From assembly GCA_038501625.1 (NCBI GenBank), contig JAZAYU010000034.1, forward strand, positions 3,747,102-3,811,101: a stretch of DNA of 64,000 bases. The letters are read 5' to 3'. The notes under the pieces are model-generated. The model was not told where the DNA came from. It was given only the letters and a program-made list of their open reading frames with translations, and searched no databases. Positions within the stretch are counted from its first letter, which is position 1, and each line of letters begins with the position of its first letter. The position numbers and the translations under genes were made by a program. Positions 29,639 through 41,200 of this stretch are shown piece by piece. The stretch is from Corbicula japonica. Lineage: Eukaryota > Mollusca > Bivalvia > Venerida > Cyrenidae.

Positions 29639-31205
29639 TACGGTTTGTTTCAGGCTTGTTTCCCCTTCAAATGCTATGTAAATCAGGCTTCAGGACTTCC
29701 GTCACTGGAAAATTTGCAAGAAATTTTAATGGCCTGAAAACCAGGTTAAATGAATCGAAAAGAAAAACCTAAACTAAAAACGTTCCTCTTTCTAAGAAGA
29801 AAGACGGAAGTAACGCATGTTTATAACTCTAGTATTAACCACAACTGATACATCACGCACTGGGAATTTAACAATGGTCTTTCCTGGATTTCTTTAATCA
29901 AGCGGTTTATATTCACTTTATAATTCGGGGAAGCAAATATGCAGGATATTTTCATCATAGTGTTCCCCTGTCTTATTACTGATGAAGTGAGAAAAAGAAT
30001 ATTGAAAATGGCCTCCAAGACAAAAACCAGTTGCTCATCGTCCCCATCTAAGGGCGGATCTTGAGCGGGTTGTGTAGGGTTTCTTGAACCCCCTTCTAGG
30101 CCATCAATATTTAATTTTCATAGAAAATTTGACTAGAAAGTTGAAAATTATCTTGTTACTTTCATAAAACGAAACCCCTTCCTGGAAATCTTGCATTTTG
30201 CAAATAATCCTTTGAATTTTGTATGCGGGGGTCTGCTACACTTTCATTTTCGAGAAAAAGAGGTAAATACCCTTTGCATCAAATTGTATCTGGAGCTCTT
30301 CTCAATATTTTTGTTCTATTTCAAGAGGACAAAAACTTCTTTTAGGAATAGAAGTTGTTCGAAAGACAATAAAACATTGGCCTGTCAAGTTTGTTGACAG
30401 TTACAATACACTGTAGTAATCAAGACTTGCAAAAGATTAACTATTTGAGAAAAATATCAGACGGTGGTCAAACCGACTTTCCCTGAGAACACTCCTTAGT
30501 TTTATAGCCTACTAAAGTACCAAATGAAGTTAAATCTGCGCTGCTCAATAATGCATTTTCAGGGAGATTTACCCTTGTACCTTAGAGTGTAAACACAGTT
30601 TGCGTGATTTTCTCTCCATGCTGAATGCTATCTACCAAAATGAGGATATGTCCAGAGGTGGGGGTCACGACTTATTACCAGTCTATTCTACTGGCGAGAC
30701 GTATATTTAAACATATTTTAAGACGTAACAGCATGTTTTCAGAAATCAATTTGTCGAATTAAAACTGAGGAATAAGAAAACCTTATAACAGTTCAACTGA
30801 TGGGTATTAAAAAAACCCATCTTTTACTTTAATAGCAGAACACGATTATTCAAAGGGACTTGTTTGAAATTTATTATCACTTACTTACGATTTATTAAAA
30901 TTGAAATTTGTGTTTTTGGTTCTGTGCAACTGAATCGACATATTTAATCCTAATGTCATGAACGTTGTCAGATTGAAACGAGTTGTTGATAGATTACTGG
31001 AGGATCGGGATGCATATTTATTAGATTAATAAAGAAATTACAGAGTATGAAAAATTAAGTATAAATTAATGTGAATTATTTTAACCGACTAAGGTATGAC
31101 ACTCTTTGAGAAAGGGCGTAAGGTTACAGGGCTTTTTTCCTTCTTTAGTAGGGGCCGTTTATGGGCTTTCCCCTCAGAAAATTTCTTTTAAAATCATGCA
31201 GTTTC

Positions 31206-31246
31206 CCACCCCCCACCCCCCCCCCCCCCCCCCAAAAAAAAAAATT
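31206..31246. repeat. Poly-C followed by poly-A tract
   Basis: A C-rich run of over 25 bases passes directly into about ten A. This may be the tail of an eroded repeat. Confidence 0.8.
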
Positions 31247-32493
31247 AACTTTACATCAGTTTTTTTCATTCGCCCTCAAAGAAAAAAAATCAAGCTATTT
31301 TCCACAAAATTATAGCGCATTGACCCTTTCCCCCAGCAGTGAAAAAAGCCCTGGATTTCACCGTTAACTACATTAGCTGCCATTCGTGGGGTTGGGCTTT
31401 CGAAAATCCGCGAGTTAAACTAACGTATATTTAGATTTAGAATACAAATTTAATCATCTCTCTTCACTTTTATTTAATAGATTTGTACACTAGAATAACA
31501 AGCTTCTAATGATATTAAAAGCTATTCAAAATATTTCATATACAACTTTCCTTCTTTCTTTTTAAACAACTTTCCTCCGGTTCGTTTAACCTGCGGATAC
31601 CATTTCGAACAACCGGCTATGGCTGGGGTGACAATACGAAAAGTAATATTAATGAAATACGAGAGCTTTTCGGGTGATTTAGGAAGCAGTAAGTTGTAAG
31701 GATATGTCAATCGGAAAACTACATGTAGTTATGGTAGGGGCCTCTTTACCTGTAGAAAGACAAGATACCGCCAGCGGCCGACGGTAGAGCTGTTATACTG
31801 TAAATGGGTGACTAGTTATTTGAACGTAATAACCCTGGCATGCCTTTTTTTTACAAAACCACCAAAAAACGTTTCATGTACAGTACATTACCAATAACTA
31901 GAGAGTCACGTGACAGAGAAGAAAATTTGTGATGATTAACCAGTTAGATGTTTTACAAATTAAATTTCGTTGTATGCAGTTATGAGTAATATTTACTGGA
32001 ATAAAATTAAACTCGCTTGTATCTGCCATAAGACCATTTGTGTTTTAACGAAGGTCTATCACGTTGACTGTCTACTTATCCATAACCAGTTATAGTTAAC
32101 AAATAAAATATCATGTAAACAAAGAATTATTCGAAATAATTTTCATATTTTAATTGAAAATAACTGATAAAATTGTGAAATATCACAAGGTTTTCGAGTT
32201 GATAATTATACAAATATATACATGAAAAATAAAGTAACTGTAGTAAAGTACAGTATGTACTTGGCAATTATTTGTCCATACTGGCTTCTAGTCATTTCGT
32301 ACCGTGACTACGTCCACAACACCCTTCATACACCTGTAACGAGTGCCGACTCGCGTTGTCTCCTCCTCGACTGGCTCGGCAGCAGTCATTGATTCGAGTC
32401 CGAAGCACTGTGTAATGAAGCCGTTTGCTTACACATATACCTTGTCACACTGGGAGCAAGGCTCGAGCTTAAAACCAAACCGTGACACAAGGA

Positions 32494-33684
32494 TCACGAT
32501 GAGTTCTCATCATCCGAGTCCTCAACTAAGTCATAACTGAAGAATGCTCCCTTTGCTTTCAGTTTTTTAACAATGTCTTGGTAATTTCTCCAATAGGCCA
32601 TCACAATTGGGGATTCACCTTTGAAGGTTTGACAGTCAACGTCAATGTTAGGGTGTGTGAGCAAGAGGGAAGCAGTTTCAATGTCTTTTCTTTCAACCGC
32701 ATAATGTAACATTGTCCTTCCGCTTTTGGCATCACCGATATTCACGTCAGCGCCTTTAGCAAATAGATGTCCTAGAATTATGAATTCCTTTTTCTGGGCA
32801 GCAATGTGCATACATGTTAATCCTTCACAGTTTTTCATAGCGAAGTATTTCACACGGCGGGTCTGGTCGTTACCAAAAGATTGCACTAACCGCGACACAG
32901 CGTCCTTGTCGCCGTCCCGGCATGCGATATGAAGCGCGGTGTTACCCTGCTGGTCGCGCAGAGTTACGTCCACGCCCTTCTTCACCAGACCGTGCACGAT
33001 GCCCACTTGCCCTGTAAGAACAGCCAGGTGAAGGGGTGTCTGCAGAAGATTGTTCTGGATATTCAAACAATCGATCTCTTCCGCCAACTCGATTAGTGCA
33101 AGAGCAGTCTCTTTGAACAGACCCACAATAGCAACATGGAGTATGGTATCGCCGTCTTCGTCCCTCTGATACAGGTCAACTTCGATCTCTGTATCAACCG
33201 TCTCCTGCTCGGGAACCGAAGTTTGGGCTGTTTCACTATCAAATGACATGGAATTGTAGGACATTGAAGTGTCAACGCCCTCATCTTCGTCAGTAATCGT
33301 TAATCCTCCAAGTTTCTGGCTAACTTCATCATCTTTCGCGGCGTCGGAGCATTGAACGGGGGTTTTGTCCGCTCGCGAAACAGGTTCCATACTGCTGTAG
33401 CTACTGCCCATGCTTATCATACCAGAATCGTTACGTTGATCTTCTTGACTCGAAATTTTTCTGTCAGAAATAGTATTCGTTAATTCCGCACTTCTCAAAC
33501 CGCCGCTTCCTTTGGCAGCCATATCTGGCATCGCTCGTGTTTTAGTTTTTACCGGACTGTTAGTCTTTTTTCCTCGCTGAGCCTTGGAGGAAATTTCAGG
33601 AGATTTTATGTCACATTTCGTCAGAGTTTTAGCTGGTTCGGCATGATCAATTTCTATATCTCTGTCACTAGACAAGTCCGACAT
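32494..33684 (-). CDS. I-kappa-B-like NF-kB inhibitor, intronless
   Basis: 396 residues. Proteins of this type hold Rel/NF-kB dimers in the cytoplasm until signal-induced phosphorylation and proteasomal degradation. The N-terminal third is disordered and carries DSGMIS at residues 86-91, an exact DSG-hydrophobic-x-S phosphodegron for IKK and beta-TrCP, with lysines nearby (K76). Residues about 176-381 form six ankyrin repeats (GDTILHVAI, QTPLHLAVLTGQ, GNTALHIACRDGD, LTCMHIAAQKKE, GRTMLHYAVERKD and a weaker last one with GESPIVMA). The tail VEDSDDENSS is acidic, like the PEST end of I-kappa-B proteins. The whole frame is in one exon, whereas vertebrate NFKBIA has several introns; an intron in the 5' UTR cannot be excluded. 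A kappa-B site lies about 210 bp upstream of the ATG. The family call is firm; orthology to a particular I-kappa-B or Cactus is not. Confidence 0.92.
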   Translation of the reverse strand: MSDLSSDRDIEIDHAEPAKTLTKCDIKSPEISSKAQRGKKTNSPVKTKTRAMPDMAAKGSGGLRSAELTNTISDRKISSQEDQRNDSGMISMGSSYSSMEPVSRADKTPVQCSDAAKDDEVSQKLGGLTITDEDEGVDTSMSYNSMSFDSETAQTSVPEQETVDTEIEVDLYQRDEDGDTILHVAIVGLFKETALALIELAEEIDCLNIQNNLLQTPLHLAVLTGQVGIVHGLVKKGVDVTLRDQQGNTALHIACRDGDKDAVSRLVQSFGNDQTRRVKYFAMKNCEGLTCMHIAAQKKEFIILGHLFAKGADVNIGDAKSGRTMLHYAVERKDIETASLLLTHPNIDVDCQTFKGESPIVMAYWRNYQDIVKKLKAKGAFFSYDLVEDSDDENSS

Positions 33685-33761
33685 TTTGAATTATCTGTCC
33701 TTTTCTACGTTAATTAACTATCAAATTCGTGTCGCAAATTGAACTAAAGTCCACAAGTTTG

Positions 33762-33773
33762 CTTTTATTTAAC
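33762..33773 (-). promoter_or_regulatory. TATA-like box of the I-kappa-B-like gene
   Basis: The minus strand reads gttaaataaaag about 80 bp before the ATG and about 120 bp downstream of the kappa-B site. Spacing is plausible for a core promoter, but there is no transcript evidence. Confidence 0.35.
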
Positions 33774-33892
33774 TTTAAAATGTTGGATTTTCCAGAGCAA
33801 TATTCCACCTCGACAACCTTTGTTCGTGGGGTTTTACTGCGCATGTGTTTATCAGTTGTTATGTACGTGTGAAGGTCATTGGATTTTACACT

Positions 33893-33902
33893 GGGAAATC
33901 CC
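33893..33902 (-). promoter_or_regulatory. Perfect kappa-B site upstream of the I-kappa-B-like gene
   Basis: GGGATTTCCC on the gene strand (gggaaatccc on plus), a full match to the Rel/NF-kB consensus, 209 bp before the ATG. A weaker ggaaaatcca is at 33785-33794. NF-kB-driven transcription of I-kappa-B genes is an established negative feedback loop. Confidence 0.7.
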
Positions 33903-34701
33903 GCGATTAGTTCATCAGGCCAAGCAAATGTTTTAGGTATGTTTTCATCGTTGATGGGAGAGTTTACACGAGTATACCGAATTTTATAAAAAAAATGTCC
34001 TACATTGTGAACGTAATTGCAAATTTCTCGTATTTTCTTCCAGACACTTTTTACTTTAATAGGAAATGTCAGAAAATAATTATCTGCTAAAGCAACAAAG
34101 CCCATTTAATTCGCTTTTTAAGCATTACTACCAGTTGCCAAATACCATGTATAAGTTAGGATCAACTGTTCAAATTTGTATTCCTCATAAGAATTTTTGA
34201 ATACATTGTTGAAGTTTTGGTAAAAAAATATTGGATAGTTCCATATTTTGAGTTTATATTTGATGAAAGTGTATATTGAGTTTATATTTGTTGAAAGATC
34301 GCTTGATTGCAGGTTCTATTCTTTAATATCGAAAAACAACCAACATATATTGCTTGGCCTTCAGAAAACTTTGGGGTAAAATGTAATGACAAGCGGGAAA
34401 TGAAAACTGGTTGTCCACAAAATTGGACGATTATAAGTGCTGAATCAAATCTTAAACCCAAACTTCTACTTTTCAAATTGATAATTTCCTGAAAAAAGCA
34501 ACTCCGATCACTATGAATACTTTCATCTATTTTTTTTTAGAATTAACGTTTTTATTAAAAATTCTTATGTCCGTATTAGATTTTTTAAGCATTCGACTTA
34601 ATACAATCAGTTACGGATGTTGGATTTTGAAATCTGAAGAGCAGGTACCTGGCTGTCAGAACAGCAAGAGTTAAGCGGAAAAAGGAAAACGTGCATAAAC
34701 A

Positions 34702-34707
34702 TTTATT
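34702..34707 (-). terminator. Poly(A) signal of the HMG-box gene
   Basis: AATAAA on the minus strand, about 170 bases after the stop codon at 34876. It puts the gene's 3' end roughly 1 kb upstream of the I-kappa-B-like ATG. Confidence 0.55.
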
Positions 34708-34875
34708 TGCACTCAGTGAACTCATAAATTATATATAACTCAATAAAAGTTATCTCATTCATATGACTTGTAGACATGTTTTTACGCAATGAGAACATAA
34801 AATGTTGATAAAGTATAGATGACATCACATTTATATGGTAGTTCCAACTAGGGTCTACTAGGGTGAACACATTTC

Positions 34876-35226
34876 CTATTTCGAAATGACAGCAGTTGGG
34901 AGGCATTTCTTTATCTTTGTTAACACGACGTTGCAGTTCTGGACCTTGTTTCCATGCATAGCACCCTTTGGCATAATCAGGGTTGGACTTGGCACAACTT
35001 TGTTGGACAACAGGGAGATGGCTTTCCGGAAGCCAATCTGGGGCTGCGCGATCAGGAGCTCGTCGGCAACCCAGTCCGTCAGAATGGTGACAGGGGAGGT
35101 CCGGCTCGTTGCCTTTAGGGTGTCGCATGTAAGAAGGTTGACTTCATTCTGAAGCTCGAACTCATCAGAAGTATCAGGTAGATGGCTGGCAATGAAGTTT
35201 GGACTGAGGGATGGTAGGTCTTCAAT
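34876..35226 (-). CDS. HMG-box gene, terminal coding exon
   Basis: Phase 0 after acceptor GTGTTTCAG, open to TAG at 34876-34878. It codes IEDLPSLSPNFIASHLPDTS, a Thr/Ser linker, DWVADELLIAQPQIGFRKAI and a tail ending KKCLPTAVISK. Confidence 0.82.
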   Translation of the reverse strand: MEDLPSLSPNFIASHLPDTSDEFELQNEVNLLTCDTLKATSRTSPVTILTDWVADELLIAQPQIGFRKAISLLSNKVVPSPTLIMPKGAMHGNKVQNCNVVLTKIKKCLPTAVISK

Positions 35227-38200
35227 CTGAAACACATCTATCTCTGTTAGTTCAGTATACGTATATTTACTCAAGCATACCTGTTTATGCATGTTGGACC
35301 GAATAGTTAATGAGCTTGAGTAATCATGTAAATAACATTAATGCGACATTGCTTACTATAAATAATGTATTACTACGTCAACGAATATAATTATTTTCAA
35401 ACAATCCAATAAAATACGTTAACAAAACTCGAAGTGTTGAAGTGTTACCAAGCCACTGCCACTGACTGCTGAAAACGGCGATATCTTGTGAACAAATTGA
35501 AATGACGCCACCTGATTATGGCGACGTCAAAACGAAATTTACTATAAAAGCAAAAAAGTAACTTATATAAACAGCGACAACGGAAATTGATGTCAATTTT
35601 CAATTTTTAAGGTTTTGCATCGAAATGCCTGTTCTTAATTCCGACCAACTTGCCCCTAACATTAAGAACTGGGTCAAATATCATAAAACTGAGATTGAAG
35701 ACCAAGATCAAATCTCAAGCATTTTGGCTGAAGATTATAAAACTGAGATTGGAAACCAGTCTCAAATCTTAAGCATCTGATTGGCTGAAATGGCGACTGG
35801 TCACCATTCAAGCCAATCAGATGCTTAAGATTTGAGACTGCTTTCTATGCTCAGTTTTAAAACCTTGGGTACTGATTGGCTGCAATGACGATCAGTCACC
35901 AACGCAGCCAATCAGATGTTTGGGATTTGAGACTGGTCTCCTGATTAAGTTTTATGATCTTGGGCCCTGGGCCTATAATAATATGCCCCTCTAAGATCTC
36001 AAATAGCTGAACCCAGTCGAAGATACTGACAAATCAAAAGATTGAGTTTGAAGACTAATCTTTTAAAGTCTTTGGTTATAATTGGCATGGGTATATGTGT
36101 TTATAATATTTATTGCAGCTGAATCAAGGTCTAGAGTGTCCGCTTGTCAGTTGATTATTAAAAGTAACTGACGCTTGATAACTGTCTACAGTTCTCTCTA
36201 ATCAGTTGATTTTAAGCAGTAACTGACGCTGTATAACGGTTTACAGTGTTTGCTAGTCATTTTTAGAACAGTTACCGAAGGTTTGTCAGGGCTTATAGTG
36301 TTCTCTATTTAAATATCTCTATTAATTACAAATTCAGTGAAAAACTTGAGCTTTCAATTTTCATTTGAGTTTTGTAACTATCTATAAAATATTTCGTAAC
36401 GAAAAACGTAACGAATGAAAATTCAGCAGTTTAACTTAAAACTCAATAAATACTAACAATCAAACTTCACAAATTATACCTCTGAGCACAAATTATATAG
36501 GTTAGACTCATCCACAGCAGGATAGTCAAGGGCCTCAATCAAATCATTTCCATCCGGGCTCATTAGAACAGACACCCTAAATACAAATCAGACATACTCA
36601 GTTATTTGTGATTAGCAAACTGACATGGAAACGCCGGTTTCTCCGTTGTCATTGACCATGAATACCCACTTTGTTTCTTTTCTCCATTTTTTTCAAAAAT
36701 GATTCAACGTCAGCCGACAAACGGCGTTCAATACATGTACACACTGAGGAAGGTGAACTGTAGGATGGTCAATATAGTTGGGTATCCAGATTCAACAAGC
36801 CCTGGGCCCAAGTTCATAATACTAACGCTGTAGACCAGTCTCAAATCTCAAGCATCTGTTACGCTGAAATGGCGATGGTCGCCATTTCAGCCAATCGGAT
36901 GCTTGAGATTTGCGTCTGGTCTCCAGTTTTAATGTTTCTGGGCCAAGGAAATAGTGCTCTCATGTAGGCTGGACTTTGTACAACATGAAGGAGGATTTAA
37001 AAATCCTAATAGATTCTTATATTTAATGTATCATAAATTTTTGAAAAAAAAATCACAGATATCGAAACAGTTATTAAGACGGTAAGTAGACTATCTTTAG
37101 TCATAGGTTTAACGAGTTGCTTTCATGTATTCAAAGGGAATTTTCCACGGGAAATACCCCGATAAACATGATAGTATCTTATCAATTAAATGGGTGTAAT
37201 CTTTAATATAATATTTGATTTATAGGACTGTTATGAAAGGTTAAGTTAAACATGAATACAAAATAAAATAGATTATGTCTATTATATAAGACTGGTAAGA
37301 AAGGTTAAGTTGAAAATGAATACAACATACAATATATACTGTTCTATTTTAAGGTAATGTTGAGATTTTGTAATCATTATGTGAAGCGCATCTGGATGTA
37401 TAAAACAAAAGTAAGAAACCCTTCTTCAAGAAAGTTATTGGTTTCATAACCAGCTGATATAGTATACAAAATTCCAAGTCTATAAAAAACTTTTTAAATA
37501 AAATTTCTTTGATAAACTTTACAGACAACAGTTAAAAAGTTTCGGTCAACGTTTCTCTATCCGGACAAGTGTCTTTCATTCTAAGAAACAGAAACAAGCA
37601 CAGGGATTAGTTTTAACACAGTAAACATCTGTATTCATAATTTCGTTAACACATATGTTTCATTTCTTTAAAACTATGTTGAGTTTACCAATAGTTCTTA
37701 CATATTTTGTTAGTATATCAAGGTGTTTCATATAGAAAAGGCTAACCAGTTATATATAATATATAATAAACTGCTCAAACATAATATCTATATAAAGCAT
37801 GCACAAGAGCCTTCCAGGACAGACATGAAAGTAAAAAAAAAACCTTGCACTTAAAAGGTAGAGCCAACTGGACTGAATTTTGAAAAGCATGACTAACTGG
37901 AAAATTAAGTGAATACCTTTCCATTGTTTCTGCTAGTGATTCAATTGAGTCAGGATCTCCTTTAACATTCAGCTTGTTTTCCTTTTCCAGCGCCCTTATA
38001 TCGAGCAACGTCTCCGTTAGCTTGTCCGAGCGCACATCGTCCGGGAACACGACTTTATCTCCGGTCACCATGCGCTGTACCATTAACTTGTAGTTCTCCT
38101 GCATTGTCTGGTGCCAGGCTTTCTTTTTCTGCGATAGTAACTCTGCAAAATAACTCATTAAATGTGTTTGACCCACCCTTGCCACTGGTCAGTTCTTTGA

Positions 38201-41200
38201 CCAAGCTGAAATGTAGGTCCGGCACGTACCGCATATATACCGTTCCGTTCTCAGTACTGTAGCAAGTCAATAGGCGCAGTCTATAACGTCCAGGCGGGCT
38301 GGACTAGCTGTAATGAAACCCTTGACTTTGCCCAGACCAGAGACTGGCTTCCAATATCCGAAGCAAGATCTCTCTCATTACTGATTAATTGAAATGACAA
38401 ACAAAACTACTGTAACAACCACGGTCGCTTACGTTTTGACAAATCATACCAAATACATGTAACATGTAGCAGAATTTGAGATGTAAAACAAATTATTTTT
38501 GAACATAAAAACAACCAACATGCACTCGGTCAAGAAAAAGTTAAAGGAGAACAACACGGATATAGGCGTTTACACTTTATCCTTAATCAACTTTGAAAGT
38601 TTTACTTTCTTTTCCTTCTATATCAGACTGTGATCCAAGTCCATCAGTCATAACAGAAACAATCAAAGGCATGTGACTAAGAGTCCTAGGCTGAAGGTTA
38701 TAAAACTGAGCATTGAAACCAGTCTCAAATCTCAAGCCAATGTCGTAGAGGGGGTTCTACATATTACGGTGTCGAGTCCAAAAATAGGTGGTTGTCGCTC
38801 AGCCTGTAAAAGCATGAAACACTCAAATTGGGAATAATAAAAAACAAGTCTGTGTGGCGTGAACCTTCCTTCAATGACTTTCAAAACAAGAGGTGTTTGT
38901 CAAACACAAATGCCCCCCCTGACGTGCAAGTGATATCTATTAGCATTGAATTTAAATTTTTGGAAATTTAGAGACTTTTGTAAGCTTTAGCAATGAAGGG
39001 TACCAGTCATGAAAGCAATTTACAAGACGGTGGAACTCCTATATATCAATAACCAGGTCATCCAATGAGAGGATTACATTTACCTCGACAAACATAAGCG
39101 CGTGTAGATTAACCTAGTCTAACACAAAGGATTTTATTGTAATTTAAATCAAATATTCGCTTTTGGCGGAGATATAGTAGCTCTAGTGTTATGTCAATTC
39201 CGGTAATGTGCAGGCTTTAGTGACCATCCATACGAAACCAAAGCATTTAATAAACACAAGTGAGTGATAATCAGTGCCTATTTATGACACGGCATATATT
39301 GAAATAGTTTAAAATTAATGTTATGGATCATTAATATATATCTTTACTTGAAATTGTCATGGGGAAAAATAATCACAACTTTACACTGAGAAGTATTTTA
39401 TTTTATTATACAAATAAACATAAAAACGTTGTCTAGTTATTGATCGAACAAGGTTTTTTGTTGTCAAGGCCACCGTGACCTTGACCTTTGACCTACTGAC
39501 CCCAAAACCAATAGGGGTCTTCTACTGGTCACGACCAACTTCCACACCAAATATGAGGTCTGTATCACAAAGCGTTGTCTAGTTATTGATCGGACAACGT
39601 TTTTGTATGCAAAGGCCACTGTGACCTTGACCTTTGACCTACTGATCCTAAAATCAATAGGGTTCTTCTACTGGTCATGACCAACCTCCACACCAAATAT
39701 GAGGACTGTATCACAAAGCGTTGTCTAGTTATTGATCGGACAACGTTTTTGTATGCAAAGGCCACTGTGACCTTGACCTTTGACCTACTGATCCTAAAAT
39801 CAATAGGGTTCTTCTACTGGTCATGACCAACCTCCACACCAAATATGAGGACTGTATCACAAAGCGTTGTCTAGTTATTGATCGGACAAGGTTTTTGTGG
39901 TCAAGGCCACTGTGACCTTGACCTTTGACCTACTGACCCCAAAATCAATAGGGGTCTTCTACTGGTCATGACCAACCTCCACACCAAATATGAGGACTGT
40001 ATCACAAAGCGTTGTCTAGTTATTGATCGGACAAGGTTTTTGTGGTCAAGGCCACTGTGACCTTGACCTTTGACCTACTGACCCCAAAATCAATAGGGGT
40101 CTTCTACTGGTCATGACCAACCTCCACACCAAATATGAGGACTGTACCACAAAGCGTTGTCTAGTTATTGATCGGACAAGGTTTTTGTGGTCAAGGCCAA
40201 TGTGACCTTGACCTTTGACCTACTGACCCCAAAATCAATAGGGGTCTTCTACTGGTCATGACCAACCTCCACACCAAATATGAGGACTGTATCACAAAGC
40301 GTTGTCTAGTTATTGATCGGACAAGGTTTTTGTGGTCAAGGCCACTGTGACCTTGACCTTTGACCTACTGACCCCAAAATCAATAGGGGTCTTCTACTGG
40401 TCATGACCAACCTCCACACCAAATATGAGGACTGTATCACAAAGCGTTGTCTAGTTATTGATCGGACAAGGTTTTTGTGGTCAAGGCCACTGTGACCTTG
40501 ACCTTTGACCTACTGACCCCAAAATCAATAGGGGTCTTCTACTGGTCATGACCAACCTCCACACCAAATATGAGGACTGTATCACAAAGCGTTGTCTAGT
40601 TATTGATCGGACAAGGTTTTTGTGGTCAAGGCCACTGTGACCTTGACCTTTGACCTACTGACCCCAAAATCAATAGGGGTCTTCTACTGGTCATGACCAA
40701 CCTCCACACCAAATATAAGGACTGTATCACAAAGCGTTGTCTAGTTATTGATCGGACAAGATGTGGTCTACGGACCGACATACCGACCGACATACCGACC
40801 GACCGACCGACCGACCGACCGACATGTGCAAAGCAATATACCCCCGCTTCTTCGAAGGGGGGCATAATAAGAGTGCACAGCGTGCTATTGAATTGCGGGA
40901 AAGTTAAAAAACTGAAAGAGGCCAATCAGATGCTTGAGATTTGAGACTGGTTTCCATGCTCAGTTTTATAACCTTGGACACTAATATCGTGCATTACATA
41001 TCTGTAAAATATTTGTGGGATTGTGTGCGTGTGTAAGAGGTGGGAGAGAATTACGAATTATGATAAAACAAGAAAACACACCCACTTCACACTCCGTTAT
41101 TGAGAATTCTTGAAAAAGTAACCTAATGGGTTGGCTTGCATATAACAACTCAAATTTGGCGCATTGCAAACTTACTGGTAGCTAGAGGAAGTTTAGTTTC

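Larger units (their letters stand above)
27746..32493. other. Intergenic between the CXC element and the I-kappa-B-like gene
   Basis: AT-rich sequence with one dyad element (28.97-29.20 kb), one fold-back element (29.49-29.64 kb) and a poly-C/poly-A tract (31.21-31.25 kb). Short ORFs here are under 75 codons and lack family features. No gene supported. Confidence 0.5.

Noticed and set aside
33710..34105. 131-codon frame just upstream of the I-kappa-B-like gene on the same strand
   Set aside because: No family features. It spans the kappa-B site and TATA-like box, so promoter DNA is the better reading.
38055..38270. 71-codon minus frame
   Set aside because: Alternate frame across an HMG-box gene exon and its acceptor.
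39428..40760. Regular 146-bp spacing suggested a CRISPR-like array
   Set aside because: There are no unique spacers; whole units are homogeneous, and the context is eukaryotic.
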